Positions 51,122-61,200 of a stretch of 64,000 nt of DNA are shown one piece after another. The position numbers and the translations under genes are program-made. The notes below the pieces were generated by a model. It did not search any database and had not been told where the DNA came from. It worked only from the letters and a program-made list of their open reading frames with translations. The stretch covers positions 7,501 to 71,500 of the forward strand of contig CAUYUJ010021066.1 of the NCBI GenBank assembly GCA_963575745.1. The letters run 5' to 3'. The stretch is from Prorocentrum cordatum (taxonomy: Eukaryota > Sar > Dinophyceae > Prorocentrales > Prorocentraceae). Position 1 is the stretch's first letter; each line of letters starts with the position of its first letter.

Positions 51122-51190
51122 GAGGAGGAGGAGGAGGAGGAGGAGGAGGAGGAGGAGGAGGAAAAGGAGGAGGAGGAGGAGGAGGAGGAC
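51122..51190. repeat. (GGA)n array
   Basis: GGA array about 15 bp after the 3' end of the family A copy. Confidence 0.95.
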
Positions 51191-51321
51191 CAGTGTAAAC
51201 CAAAAGTAATCAACGATGTTGAAATTAACCCTCCCTCCAAGCTCCCTCTTCATAGGCCCCTGCAACGGTTCATTTCCATTGAGGGGACTGCCTCATTGTA
51301 AGACACCCTAGAAGACCCTGA

Positions 51322-51775
51322 AGCATGCCCTCAATCCGTGAAGCTGTTCCACATGTTTTAAAGCGAAAGTGCGCGGCGCTACGACGAGAGCCACATTTTG
51401 AAAACGACCCGCCCTCAATCCGTGATTTGTTTTGCAAATGTTTAAAACGAATGTACGCGGCGCTAAGGCGAGAGCCACATTTTGAAAACCACCCGCCCTC
51501 AATCCGTGAAGCTCTTGCAAATCTTTAAATCGAATGTGCGCGGCGCTAAGGCAAGAGCCACATTCTGAAAACGACACACCCCCAATCCGTAAAGCTCTGG
51601 CAAATGCTTAAAACGAATGTGCGCGGAGCTACGGCGAGAGCCACAGTTTGAAAACCACCCGCCCTCCATCTGTGAAACTGTGCACTGTTTAAGCTTCAGA
51701 ATCATCAGTGGTGGGAAGCCCTCAGGCGAAACGCCCGGACTGTCCCTAAAAACTGGCTTCGGGGTTTTTGCGCGG
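51322..51775 (+). repeat. Dispersed repeat family A, tandemly amplified copy
   Basis: Four tandem units of about 85-90 bp, each with CCGCCCTCAATCCGTGAAGC, GTTTAAAACGAATGTGCGCG and GCGAGAGCCACATTTTG-type blocks. They are followed by the same 3' domain as the copies at 2553 and 50925 (CAGGCGAAACGCCCGGAC, CCCTAAAAACTGGCTTCGGG). A purine GGA block starts about 45 bp later. Confidence 0.85.
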
Positions 51776-51819
51776 GAGAAAGTAATAGACTCCATGATAA
51801 GGATATGGAAATGCCATGG

Positions 51820-52431
51820 AAGGGAGGGGAGGTGGAGGAGGGGGAGGAGGAGGTAGGAGGAGGAGGAGAGGAGGAGGTGGGGAGGAGGAGGAGGAGGAGA
51901 GACGGAGGCGGAGGAGAAGGAGGAGGATGGGGAGGGGCGAGGGGGAGGGAGTTGGAGGGGGAGGGGGGAGGGGGAGTGAGGAGGGGGCGGGAGGAGGAGT
52001 TAAGGTGGAGGAGAAGAGGAGGAGGAGGAGGAGGAGGAGGAGGAGGAAGTAACGGGGAAGAGGTGAGGAGCAGGAGTGGAGAGGGAGGGAAAAGAGGGGG
52101 AGGCGGAAGGGAGGAGGAGGAGGAGGCGATGCGGAGGGGATGAGGAGGGAGGAGAGGAGGAGGGAGGAGGAGGAAGACGGAGAAGAGGAGGAAGAGGAGG
52201 AAGGGAGGTGGAGGAGGAGGAGGCGGGGGAGGGGGAGGAGGAGGAGGTAGAGAGGAGGGACGGGGGTGGGGGGAGGGAGAGGGGTTTGGTGGGGAGATGG
52301 TGGGAGGGGTGAGGGGGAGGAGGAGGAGGAGGGTGGAGGGGAGGTGGAGGAGGAGGAGGAGGAGGAGGAGGAGGAGGAGGAGGTGGAGTGGAGGAGGAGG
52401 AGGAGGAGGAGGAGGAGGAGGAGGAGGAGGG
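51820..52431. repeat. Long degenerate (GGA)n block
   Basis: About 0.6 kb of GGA/GGGGA purine DNA. Frames of 300-400 codons on the complementary strand through it are Ser/Pro/Leu-rich low complexity and are rejected. Confidence 0.9.
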
Positions 52432-53047
52432 CCAGACCCCCCCCTGCCTTTTTCGAAGAGTTCCCCACCTTCCGCGCCGCTCCCTTGCGCGGGCCGCCAA
52501 CTCCTGGCGGCCCCCGCGCCCGCCCGATCCCTGCCTGCGCGCCGCGCGGGCGCCAGCAGCCGCCACGGCGGTGCCGCCTGCCGGTGCCCCGCGGCCCCGG
52601 GCCGCAGCCCCCGCTGTTCGCCGACCGGCACGGAAGAGCACTGCGTCGGGGAAACGTTCGCCGCTCCTCCACCTTCGCAAAGCCCGTGCCCCCTCGTCCT
52701 CGTGCTCCGCCCTCTCTCGCTCTCCTCCTCCTCCTCCTCTGTGGTCCTCCTCCTCTCCTCCTCCTTCCTCATCCACTTGTCCTGTACCTCCTCTTCCCCT
52801 CTCTTGTGTTCTTCGGCGGTTCTGTTCGGTTGTCCGCACTCGGGTGGCGCGTTGGGGCTTTCGTGTGTGGGGGTGGGGGTCGGATGGCGCGGTGTCAGCG
52901 GTGGGACTGGTGCAGCGAGGGCTGCAGCCAAGGGGGGGACTCGGGGGCCCCCAAGTGGGCACCTTCGGGCCCCAAAGGGGGGGCCTGCAGGGGCCTTGTG
53001 CTCACCCCATGCATCGCCCCTCCATGGAGCGACGCCTACGTCGGGGA
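52432..53047. other. GC-rich intergenic with short TCC runs
   Basis: Includes TCC/CTC runs near 52720-52790. Open frames on both strands are Arg/Pro/Ala-rich without motifs. Confidence 0.4.
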
Positions 53048-53232
53048 GGACGTACGACTCGAGGACGCTGGGACTCGGGTTGGCCTACGCTTTTTGACGA
53101 GCCCGCCAAGTTTTCGTGGGACGTATGCAGCGGGAGTTCGCGTCAAATTTCAGATGAGATCTCGGCATCTTCCTGACGGCCCCGTCAGGCCAACCCGAGT
53201 CCCCCGTACCCGAGTCTTCCGACTCCCACCAG
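53048..53232. mobile_element. Foldback element, GGGACTCGGGTTGGCCT arms
   Basis: Perfect 17-bp inverted arms at 53070-53086 and 53187-53203. Weaker inverted similarity continues outward (ACGACTCGAGGACG / AGACTCGGGTACGG). Total about 185 bp if the outer part is included. No coding capacity. Confidence 0.55.
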
Positions 53233-53289
53233 ACTGAGATCCAGGCGTCGCGATCCATTCACACCGGACACTGTCGCATTTTTGATCCT

Positions 53290-53430
53290 CGTCCTCGTCA
53301 TCATCGTCTTCCTCGTCGTCGTCCTTGTCCTTCTCTTCCTCGCCGTCGTCAGCCTCTTCGTCCTCCTCCTCGTCGTCCTTCTCGCTCGCAGGCAAAGGGC
53401 ACTCTTCCTCCTTCTCCTCCTCCGACCCTG
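53290..53430. repeat. TCG/TCC trinucleotide block
   Basis: CGTCGTC and CCTCCTC words alternate. Frames read Ser or Asp/Glu homopolymers. Confidence 0.8.
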
Positions 53431-53819
53431 AGATCTGGGCGTTGCGATTTTCTGCTCGCGCCAGGCGTTTTGAAAAACCGCGACACGGAGGTTTTTCGCC
53501 GCTGTCGACTTCTTTCGGCTCCTGGGGTCGGCGGGCCCCTGGGCCCCGGGGTTTGGAGGGGGGGGGGGGTCCGCTGTGCACCCGGCACCGGTCCTGGGCC
53601 AGGCTGGTCCTGGACCGCAAGAGGGGCCTGGCGAGGACTTCTGGAGGGTCGAACCAGGTATGGGCGTTATATGGTTTCGAGACAGATGGCCACCTGCCCA
53701 ACAGTTGCCGTTGCCAGGCGCGAAAGGCGCTCCGCCAGTGTCTGGTAGCCACCTCCCCTGAGGGGCAAGAGGGCTTGAGCCAAGCGCGCGGAAACCTGCG
53801 CGCAGGCAAGGCTAAGAAC
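53431..53819. other. Intergenic, no supported gene
   Basis: Contains an inverted fragment of dispersed repeat family B near 53485-53510. No gene is recognised. Confidence 0.4.
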
Positions 53820-53945
53820 GCAGGGAGGAGGGAACGTAAACGGCTGCCTGCCCAACAGCGGACGCTGCCGGTTTGGGACAACACTTGCTGTTGGGCATCC
53901 TGCCGTTTTTATCCGTGCCCACCTCGCGTGTCCAGAAGGATCGGC
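53820..53945. mobile_element. Relative of the foldback element at 24755
   Basis: CTGCCTGCCCAACAGCGG, TTTGGGACAACACTTGCTG, GTTGGGCATCCTGCCGTTTT and GTGCCCACCTCGCGTGTCC parallel the order at 24780-24950. The outer arms are shorter here. Confidence 0.5.
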
Positions 53946-54186
53946 GCAGCTGCGCTGCTGCCTGAGGAAAGATTGGCGGCGCGCACAAGGGGGTAGAGGG
54001 AGGGGGGAAGGCTTCTTGGAAGGCGGCTGCTCCTCAGAAGGCGCCATCCCTATATCAACAGGCAGGGCCCGCGCCTTCTAGGACGCAGGGGTGCTTCTGA
54101 GAAGCTTTCCCCCCTCCCCCTAACCGCGTCTCCGTGATAACCATGATCCCCCCCCGCTGGGGTCGTCCATGTTTATTATTTGCGGA

Positions 54187-54352
54187 GGGGGAGGAGGAGG
54201 AGGAGGAGGAGGAGGAGGAGGAGGAGGAGGAGGAGGAGGAGAAGGAGGAGAAGGAGGACGAGGACGAGGAGGAGGAGGAGGAGGAGGAGGAGGAGGAGGA
54301 GGAGGAGGAGGGGGAGGAGGAGGAGGACGAGGACGAGGAGGACGAGGAGGAG
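54187..54352. repeat. (GGA)n array
   Basis: GGA array with GAC and GGGGGA interruptions. Confidence 0.95.
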
Positions 54353-54438
54353 GAAGCCTCCCTGCCTGTAGCAATCCGGCACATCCCAGAAGTCCCAGGA
54401 ATCCGCATGAAATCGCAAGGTTCCTGGGGATGTCAAGG

Positions 54439-54748
54439 TTGGTTTTGCTCCAGGGTATGAAGTCCCAGGGATCCCAGTTAACTCGCAAGGTTTCGTGGAT
54501 TTGCATCCCAGAAATCCCAGGAATCCTAGTGAAATCGCAGGGTGTGCGCACCACCGACATCGCGAACCTTTTGATTTTCATCGCGAACTTTTTGATTATG
54601 TTGGGATTCTTGGGGTTCTGAGCCTTTGGTGATCCCAAGGTTGGTTTTGCCCCAGGGTATGAAATCCCAGGAATTCAAGTGAAATCGTAGGTATTTTTTT
54701 CGATTTGCATCCCACAAATCCCGGGAATCCAATTGAAATCGCAGGGTT
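54439..54748. repeat. ~105-bp direct repeat, two copies
   Basis: Copies at about 54439-54543 and 54639-54748 share GGTTGGTTTTGC, CCAGGGTATGAA, GATTTGCATCCCA and GAAATCGCAGGGT in order. The spacer is about 95 bp. Non-coding. Confidence 0.75.
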
Positions 54749-54989
54749 TGCTGATTTCTCGTCTACAGGATGACTCACACGCATGCCCCCCCCTCTATGT
54801 AGAGGAAGCAGACGCTTGCATGTGTCACGTCGGCGATTGTGGACAATGCGCTGCTAGCGGATGCGGGGGAAGGTTTCAGCGAAAAAGATAAGGTGCGGAG
54901 AGGGAAGGGATACAGGAGGGGAGCGGCACGACTCCAGCCTCGTGGAAAGGAAGAAGGCGTAGAATGGGTGTTTGGGAGGGGCTGTCCAT

Positions 54990-55095
54990 TTATATATATA
55001 TATACATATACATACACACCAGCAAACAAGCATACATGTACATATGCATATACATCTACACATATATACCTAAGGCAGTATATATATATATATAT
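54990..55095. repeat. (TA)n / CATA-rich microsatellite
   Basis: TATATA, ACATACA and ATACACC words; two TA arrays at about 54992-55003 and 55079-55096. Confidence 0.85.
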
Positions 55096-55541
55096 GTATG
55101 AGTAGGCCCGGGGGGGCGCGGACCGCTGCCTCAGCGTGGCATGGGGGGCCAACCGAGCTTGGACCCGCCAAAAGGGCCCTCAAGGAGCCCCGGGGCCACC
55201 AAAAGGGGCTTCAAGGGGGACCAGAGGGCACCAACACGCCCCGAGCACGCCGACCATTGCTGCGAGACGGCTTACGCGCATGGTCTCCAGGCCTTACGAG
55301 AGCTTCAAGCTGATCCCACAGAGAGGCCCCAGGAACGAAAGTCACCGAGTTCCCTATAGTTTCTCCAGGAAGCCATCCTTTGGTGTTGGGTTCTCGTTAT
55401 GAAAAGACGGTCCCCGCGTTCCCTCCTTCCCACCCTCCTTCCCTCCTCCCTTCCTTCCTTCCCCTCCTCCCTCCTCCCCCTCCTCTCTCCTCCCCTCCCA
55501 TCCCTGACCCTGCCCTCCGCATGTCTTCGTCATCGTCCCCC
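55096..55541. other. Intergenic, no supported feature
   Basis: CCAAAAGGGGC-type words near 55165-55225 and a CCTT/CCTCC-rich run near 55418-55505. No gene. Confidence 0.4.
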
Positions 55542-57536
55542 TACCCAACACAGTACTTCGTGGCCCCATAGGGAGCTACACCGAAGGCTCCAGTGGCGCT
55601 GTCCACATACGTCTCCGCCACACAGCATATCGTTTCGTGGACCCACAGGGAGCTCCACCGAAGGCCCCAGTGGCGGTGTCCACGTGCGTCCCCCCCAGCA
55701 CAGCGTTGCGCTGCCGCATGGGGAGCTCCACCCAGGGCCCCAATGGCGGTGTCCACATGCGTCTTCCCCACCCAGCACAGCGCTTCGTGGCCCCATAGGG
55801 AACTCCACCGAAGGCCCCAGTGGCGGTGTCCACATGCGTCTCCCCTACCCAGTGCAGCGCCGCGTGGCCCCATGGGGAGCTCCACCGAAGGCCCCAGTGG
55901 CGGTGTCCACATGCGTCTCCCCCACCCAGCACACCGCTTCGTGACCCCATAGGGAGCTCCACCGAATGCCCCAGTGGCGGTGTCCACATGCGCCCCCCTT
56001 CACCCCCCCACCACCACACAGCACAGCATTTCGTGGCCCCACTGGGAATCCACCTAGGGCGCCAGTGGCGGTGTCCACATGCGTTTCCCCCACCCAGCAC
56101 ACCGCTTCGTGGCCCCATAGGAAACTTTACCGAATGCCCCAGTGGCGGTGTCCACATGCGTCTCCTCCCCCCAACGCAGCGTTGCGTTGCCCCATAGGGA
56201 GCTCCACCGAATGCCCCTCCACATGCGCTTCCCCCGCCCAGCACAGCGTTCCGTGGCTCCATGAAGCTCCACCGAATGCCCCAGTTGCGGTGTCCACATG
56301 CGTCTCCCCTACCCAGCTCAGCGTTTCGTGGCCCCATGGGGAGCTCCACAGAATGCCCCAGTGGCGGTGTCCACATGCGTCTCCCCCACCCAACACACCG
56401 CTTCGTGACCCCATCGGGAGCTCCACCTAATGCCCCAATGGGGGTGGCCACATGCGCTTCCCCCACCCAGCACAGCGCTTCGTGGCCCCATAGGGAACTC
56501 CACCGAAGGCCCCAGTGGCGGTGTCCACATGCGTCTCCCCTACCCAGTGCAGCGCCGCGTGGCCCCATGGGGAGCTCCACCGAAGGCCCCAGTGGCGGTG
56601 TCCACATGCGTCTCCCCCACCCAATGCAGCGTCTCGTGGCCCCACAGGGAATCCACCTAGGGCGCCAGTGGCGGTGTCCACATGCGTTTCCCCCACCCAG
56701 CACACCGCTTCGTGGCCCCATAGGAAACTTTACCGAATGCCTCAGTGGCGGTGTCCACATGCGTCTCCCCCAGCAAGCACTGCGCTTCAGGGCACCATAG
56801 GGAGGCCCACCCAACCCAATACAGTGCTTCGTGTCCCCATAGGGAGCCCCACCGACGGCCGCAGTGGCGGTGTCCACGTGCGCCGTTCCCACCCAGCACA
56901 GGGTGTCGTGGCCCCATAAGAAGCTCCCCCGGAGGACCCAGTGGCGGTGTCCACATTCGTCTCCGCCACACAGCACAGCGCTTCGTGGCCCCATAGGGAG
57001 CTCCACCGAAGGCCCCAAAGGCGGTGCCCACATGCGTCTCCCCTAACCAGTGCAGCGCTGCGTGGCCCTATAGGGAGCTCCACCGAAGGCCCCAGTGGCG
57101 GTGTCCACATGCGTCTCCCCACACAGCTCAGCGTTTCGTGGCCCCACAGGGAGCTCCGCCGAAGGCCTCAGTGGCGGTGTCCACGTGCGTCTCCCCCAGC
57201 ACAGCGTTGCGCTTCAGGGCCCCATAGGGAGGCCCACCCAACCCAATACAGCGCTTCGTGTCCCCATAGGGAGCCCCACCGACGGCCGCAGTGGCGGTGT
57301 CCACATGCGTCTCCCCAAACAGCACAGCGTTTCGTGGACCCACAGGGAGCTCCACCGGCGGCCCCAGTGGCGGTGTCCACATGCGTCTCCCCACACAGCA
57401 CACTGTTTCGTGGCTCATAGGGAGCTCCACCGAAGGCCCCAGTGGCGGTGTCCACATGCATTTCTCCTACCCGGTGCAGCGCTTCGTGGCCCCATGGGAA
57501 GCTCCACCGAAGGCCCCAGTGACGGTGTCCACAGTT
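55542..57536. repeat. 77-bp satellite array, ~25 copies
   Basis: The landmark TGGCGGTGTCCACATGCGTC recurs with 77-bp spacing (for example 55744, 55821, 55898, 55975, then 56066 after one longer unit, then 56143). The unit also carries CACAGCGCTTCGTGGCCCCA and AGGGAGCTCCACCGAAGGCC. Because 77 is not a multiple of three, the frame rotates with every unit. Stops are rare in several frames on both strands, which gives a 485-codon minus-strand frame. There is no start context or domain, so it is annotated as satellite DNA. Sub-variants recur in blocks, indicating higher-order amplification. Confidence 0.92.
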
Positions 57537-57810
57537 TATTCGGTATTGATGTTTCCAATGGTTTCTCTTTTTTTTTTTTTTTTTTTTTATCTTTTTCTTC
57601 TTTTTTTTTTTTTTTTCTTTTTTTTTTTTTTTCGTTTTTTTTTTTGTTCGGTGGCCCCATTGGCAGCCTTTTCTCTTTTTTTTTATTTTTTTTTTCTCTT
57701 TTGTTTTCGCTTTCTTTTATCTTTTTCTTTTTTTTTTTAGTTTGCTTTCACTTTTCTCCGTTTCCCGTTTTCTTTTTTGTTCCTTTTTTTCTTTTGTCTT
57801 CTTTCCTTTC
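57537..57810. repeat. T-rich tract inserted in the satellite
   Basis: About 270 bp dominated by T with short C, G and A interruptions, including CGGTGGCCCCATTGGCAGCC (57651-57670), a satellite-like fragment. Satellite sequence resumes at 57811, so the tract interrupts the array. Confidence 0.85.
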
Positions 57811-57880
57811 TCCACCGCCAGTGGCGGTGTCCACATGCGTCTCACACACCCTCTCGCCCATCGGGAGCCCCACCGAAGAC
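57811..57880. repeat. Terminal 77-bp satellite remnant
   Basis: AGTGGCGGTGTCCACATGCG and a degraded ...ATCGGGAGCCCCACCGAAG follow the T-rich tract, marking the original end of the satellite. Confidence 0.85.
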
Positions 57881-58211
57881 GATACCCACAACTGCGGTAC
57901 TCACAACTGCATATGGTTGGGTCCTTCGCCAGGCTAATCTCTAGGATTCTCGTGTGGTCGCCTGCTCCGCTGCCCGACGCCCCAAGGCGGCACAAGAGGC
58001 GCCCAAGAGAGCCCGAAGACATTTTAAGAGGGCGCCAAGACGGCCCAAGAGGCGCCCCAAATCGCCCAAGATGGTTCAGGGCGCCCCCAAAAATAAGCTT
58101 GCACACGCCACAAAAGCCCCAAAGGAGGCCCACACGGCCCTAAAACGGCCCCAGCACGCCAACCACTGCTCCGGTGCGGGCTACGAAACACTGAAGACGG
58201 CCCAGGAGGGC
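57881..58211. other. Intergenic, CAAGANGGC-word region
   Basis: GCCCAAGAGGCGCCC and similar words recur near 58000-58145, reminiscent of the 1383-2100 repeat composition. No gene. Confidence 0.4.
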
Positions 58212-58233
58212 TCCGTAGCAATTTCGGCGAAAG
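58212..58233 (+). other. Relic spliced leader (degenerate)
   Basis: TCCGTAGCAATTTCGGCGAA and two more bases match 18 of 22 DinoSL positions. It lies 51 bp upstream of the ATG at 58285. Confidence 0.6.
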
Positions 58234-58284
58234 CCGTGATGGTTCAGGGCATTTGACCAGGGGACTTGGCTGGGCTGTGCGCTC

Positions 58285-61200
58285 ATGCTAGCCTTGCCCT
58301 TTGCTGGAACAGCTTCCCCCTCCAGTGATTCGCCCGGTGGGGTGCGATCCAGCCGCAGCCTCCAGCGGTCTGTGTTTTTGGCGAGCGTGTCGTTGCTTGC
58401 CGCTTGGGCGGCATGGGAAGTGGCACCCGCTGTGGCAGCTGCCTTGGAGGTGACTGCGACGATGGCGCCAGAGAGGAAGGTGCGCGGTGACGCCCCTTCC
58501 ATGCCGCTGGTCGGGCCAGTCCAGCCAGAGAGTACTGCACGCAGCAGCCTCATGGACAGCGGCGTCCGAAACTGGGCGCTGCTCACAGAAGGGCCAGTCA
58601 GGCTGCCAATCGGCGTGCTTCTGTCGGCTGGGCCAGCGCCGCTGGATGCGGCAATTGCAGGGCTGTCGGCCAGGAAGGTTTCTGCAGAAGGCGGCTACAC
58701 CTTACTGGACGCTGGAATGACCTGCGACGATGTAGGCCTCGCTGACATGTCGAGTTCGTCCGAGTGTTTCGGCAGTGCGGTGAGCTCCACTGGAATGACA
58801 GGCATCACCACCAGGTACATCCCCGCAGCATTAGGATTCAGTTGCATCTTCCACACAGCATCCAACGATATTTTGTTCTCGCTGTCCACTAGCTCCGCGA
58901 CGCAGTCGTCCCCCGCCTGGAGGTACATCTGCAAAGGCGCGTACACGACCACGGTATCCGCCACCTCAGGCACGAGCACGACCGTCTCTTACACGGGCGC
59001 GGCGACTGCGACCCCGGCCCCAGCTCCGAAAGCAGAAGGACCGTCGGACAGAAGGCTTACCCTCAACAACTATAACAACGGCTACTCCTTCCTGCCCGTC
59101 GACATGACCTGCGAAGAGGTTGGCCTCAGCGACGTGGTGAGCGCATCGGAGTGCGAGAACCTCGCGATGATTGCCGCAGGACTGAGCGGCAAGACTTTCA
59201 TGTCACTTCCTGCAGGATTCATTCATGTCAGCTGCATCTACGACACAGAATCTGAATCTGTTTTCTACTCCACGTCCACTGGCTCCGACACATCAGCAAA
59301 CCCTAATTTTCGTTACATCTGCCCAGGCATATACACGAGCACAGTATCCTCCTCCAGCACGACGGGAAGCAGCAAAACTACGACGACTGGCAGCAGCACC
59401 ACCAGCGCCACCACCACGTCGACTGGCAGCAGCACCACCAGCGCCGAGACGACCCGCACTAGTACCACTGGCAGCAGCACCACCACCGGTGCCACCGGTA
59501 CCACCCTGATTTACTCCCTGATGTCGCCTCATCAGACCTGTGCCGACTTTGCCCTCTTGGACGTGTCGAGTTCAGAGGAGTGCTTCGACCAGGCGCGGCC
59601 CTCCGCTGGCCTGCAGGACAAGATCACGCTCGTCTTGCCAGGGTTTGACTTCTACGGGTGCGTTTACAACGTGGCGAGTGGTATCATCATGTTTGCGAGT
59701 GATGGATCACCCAGCACGACCTCGAACAGCTGGCGCTACATTTGCAAAGGCGAAACCACTACGACGACTAGCGCAACCAGCAGCACTACTGTGACCAGCA
59801 GCACCACGCGCTCGAGCACCAGCGCCACCAGCAGCACCACGGAGTCCACCACGACCGGAACCAGCAGCACTACTTTCAGCAGCACCAGTGGGACCAGCAG
59901 CACCACTCTAAGCAGCAGCACCTCGCGGAGCAGCACAAGCGCAACAAGCAGCAGCACAGTGTCCAGCACGAGTGGATCCAGCAGCACGACTGTGAGCAGC
60001 ACGAGTGGAACCAGCAGCACCACTGCGACCAGTACGACAGGTACCAGCAGCGCCACCCGCAGCAGCACAAGCGCCACCAGCAGCACATCTGTGACCAGCA
60101 GCACCACTCACAGCAGCATTAGCGCATCCAGCAGCACCACCGTGACCAGCACAACGGGAACCAGCAGCACCACGCGCAGCAGCACGAGTGCCACCAGCAG
60201 CACCAGCGTCACCAGCACGAGTGGAACGAGCAGCACCACTGTTACAAGTACGACGGGATCCAGCAGCACCACAGTGACCACCACGACGGGTACCAGCAGC
60301 ACAACGCGTAGCAGCACCAGTGCCACAAGCAGCTCCACTGTGACCAGCACGAGTGACACCAGCAGCACCACCGGCAACAGCACCCAGCCGCAACCAGGGT
60401 CGGCCGGCACCATTGTGACGAAAGCACAAGCGAAACCAGCGGCACATCGGTGACCAGCAGCACCACTCACAGCAGCATTAGCGCATCCAGCAGCACCACC
60501 GTGACCAACACAACGGGAACCAGCAGCACCACGCGCAGCAGCACGAGTGCCACCAGCAGCACCAGCGTCACCAGCACGAGTGGAACGAGCAGCACCACTG
60601 TTACAAGTACGTCGGGATCCAGCAGCACCACAGTGACCACCACGACGGGTACCAGCAGCACAACGCGTAGCAGCACCAGTGCCACAAGCAGCTCCACTGT
60701 GACCAGCACGAGTGACACCAGCAGCACCACGAGAAGCAGCACGAGTGCCACCAGCAGCACCACTCTGACAAGCACAAGCGAAACCAGCGGCACATCTGTG
60801 ACCAGCAGCACCACTCACAGCAGCATTAGCGCATCCAGCAGCACCACCGTGACCAGCACAACGGGAACCAGCAGCACCACGCGCAGCAGCACGAGTGCCA
60901 CCAGCAGCACCAGCGTCACCAGCACGAGTGGAACGAGCGGCACCACTGTTACAAGTACGACGGGATCCAGCAGCACCACAGTGACCACCACGACGGGCAC
61001 CAGCAGCACAACGCGTAGCAGCACCAGAGCCACAAGCAGCTCCACCGTGACCAGCACGAGTGACACCAGCAGCACCACGCGAAGCAGCACGAGTGCCACC
61101 AGCAGCAACAGCGTCACCAGCACGACGAGAACCAGCAGCACCACCCACAGCAGCACGACAAGAAGCAGCAGCACCACTGTAAGCAGCACGAGCGCATCCA

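Noticed and set aside
55576-57033. 485-codon minus-strand frame
   Set aside because: Runs entirely through the 77-bp satellite with rotating frame; no motif or start context.
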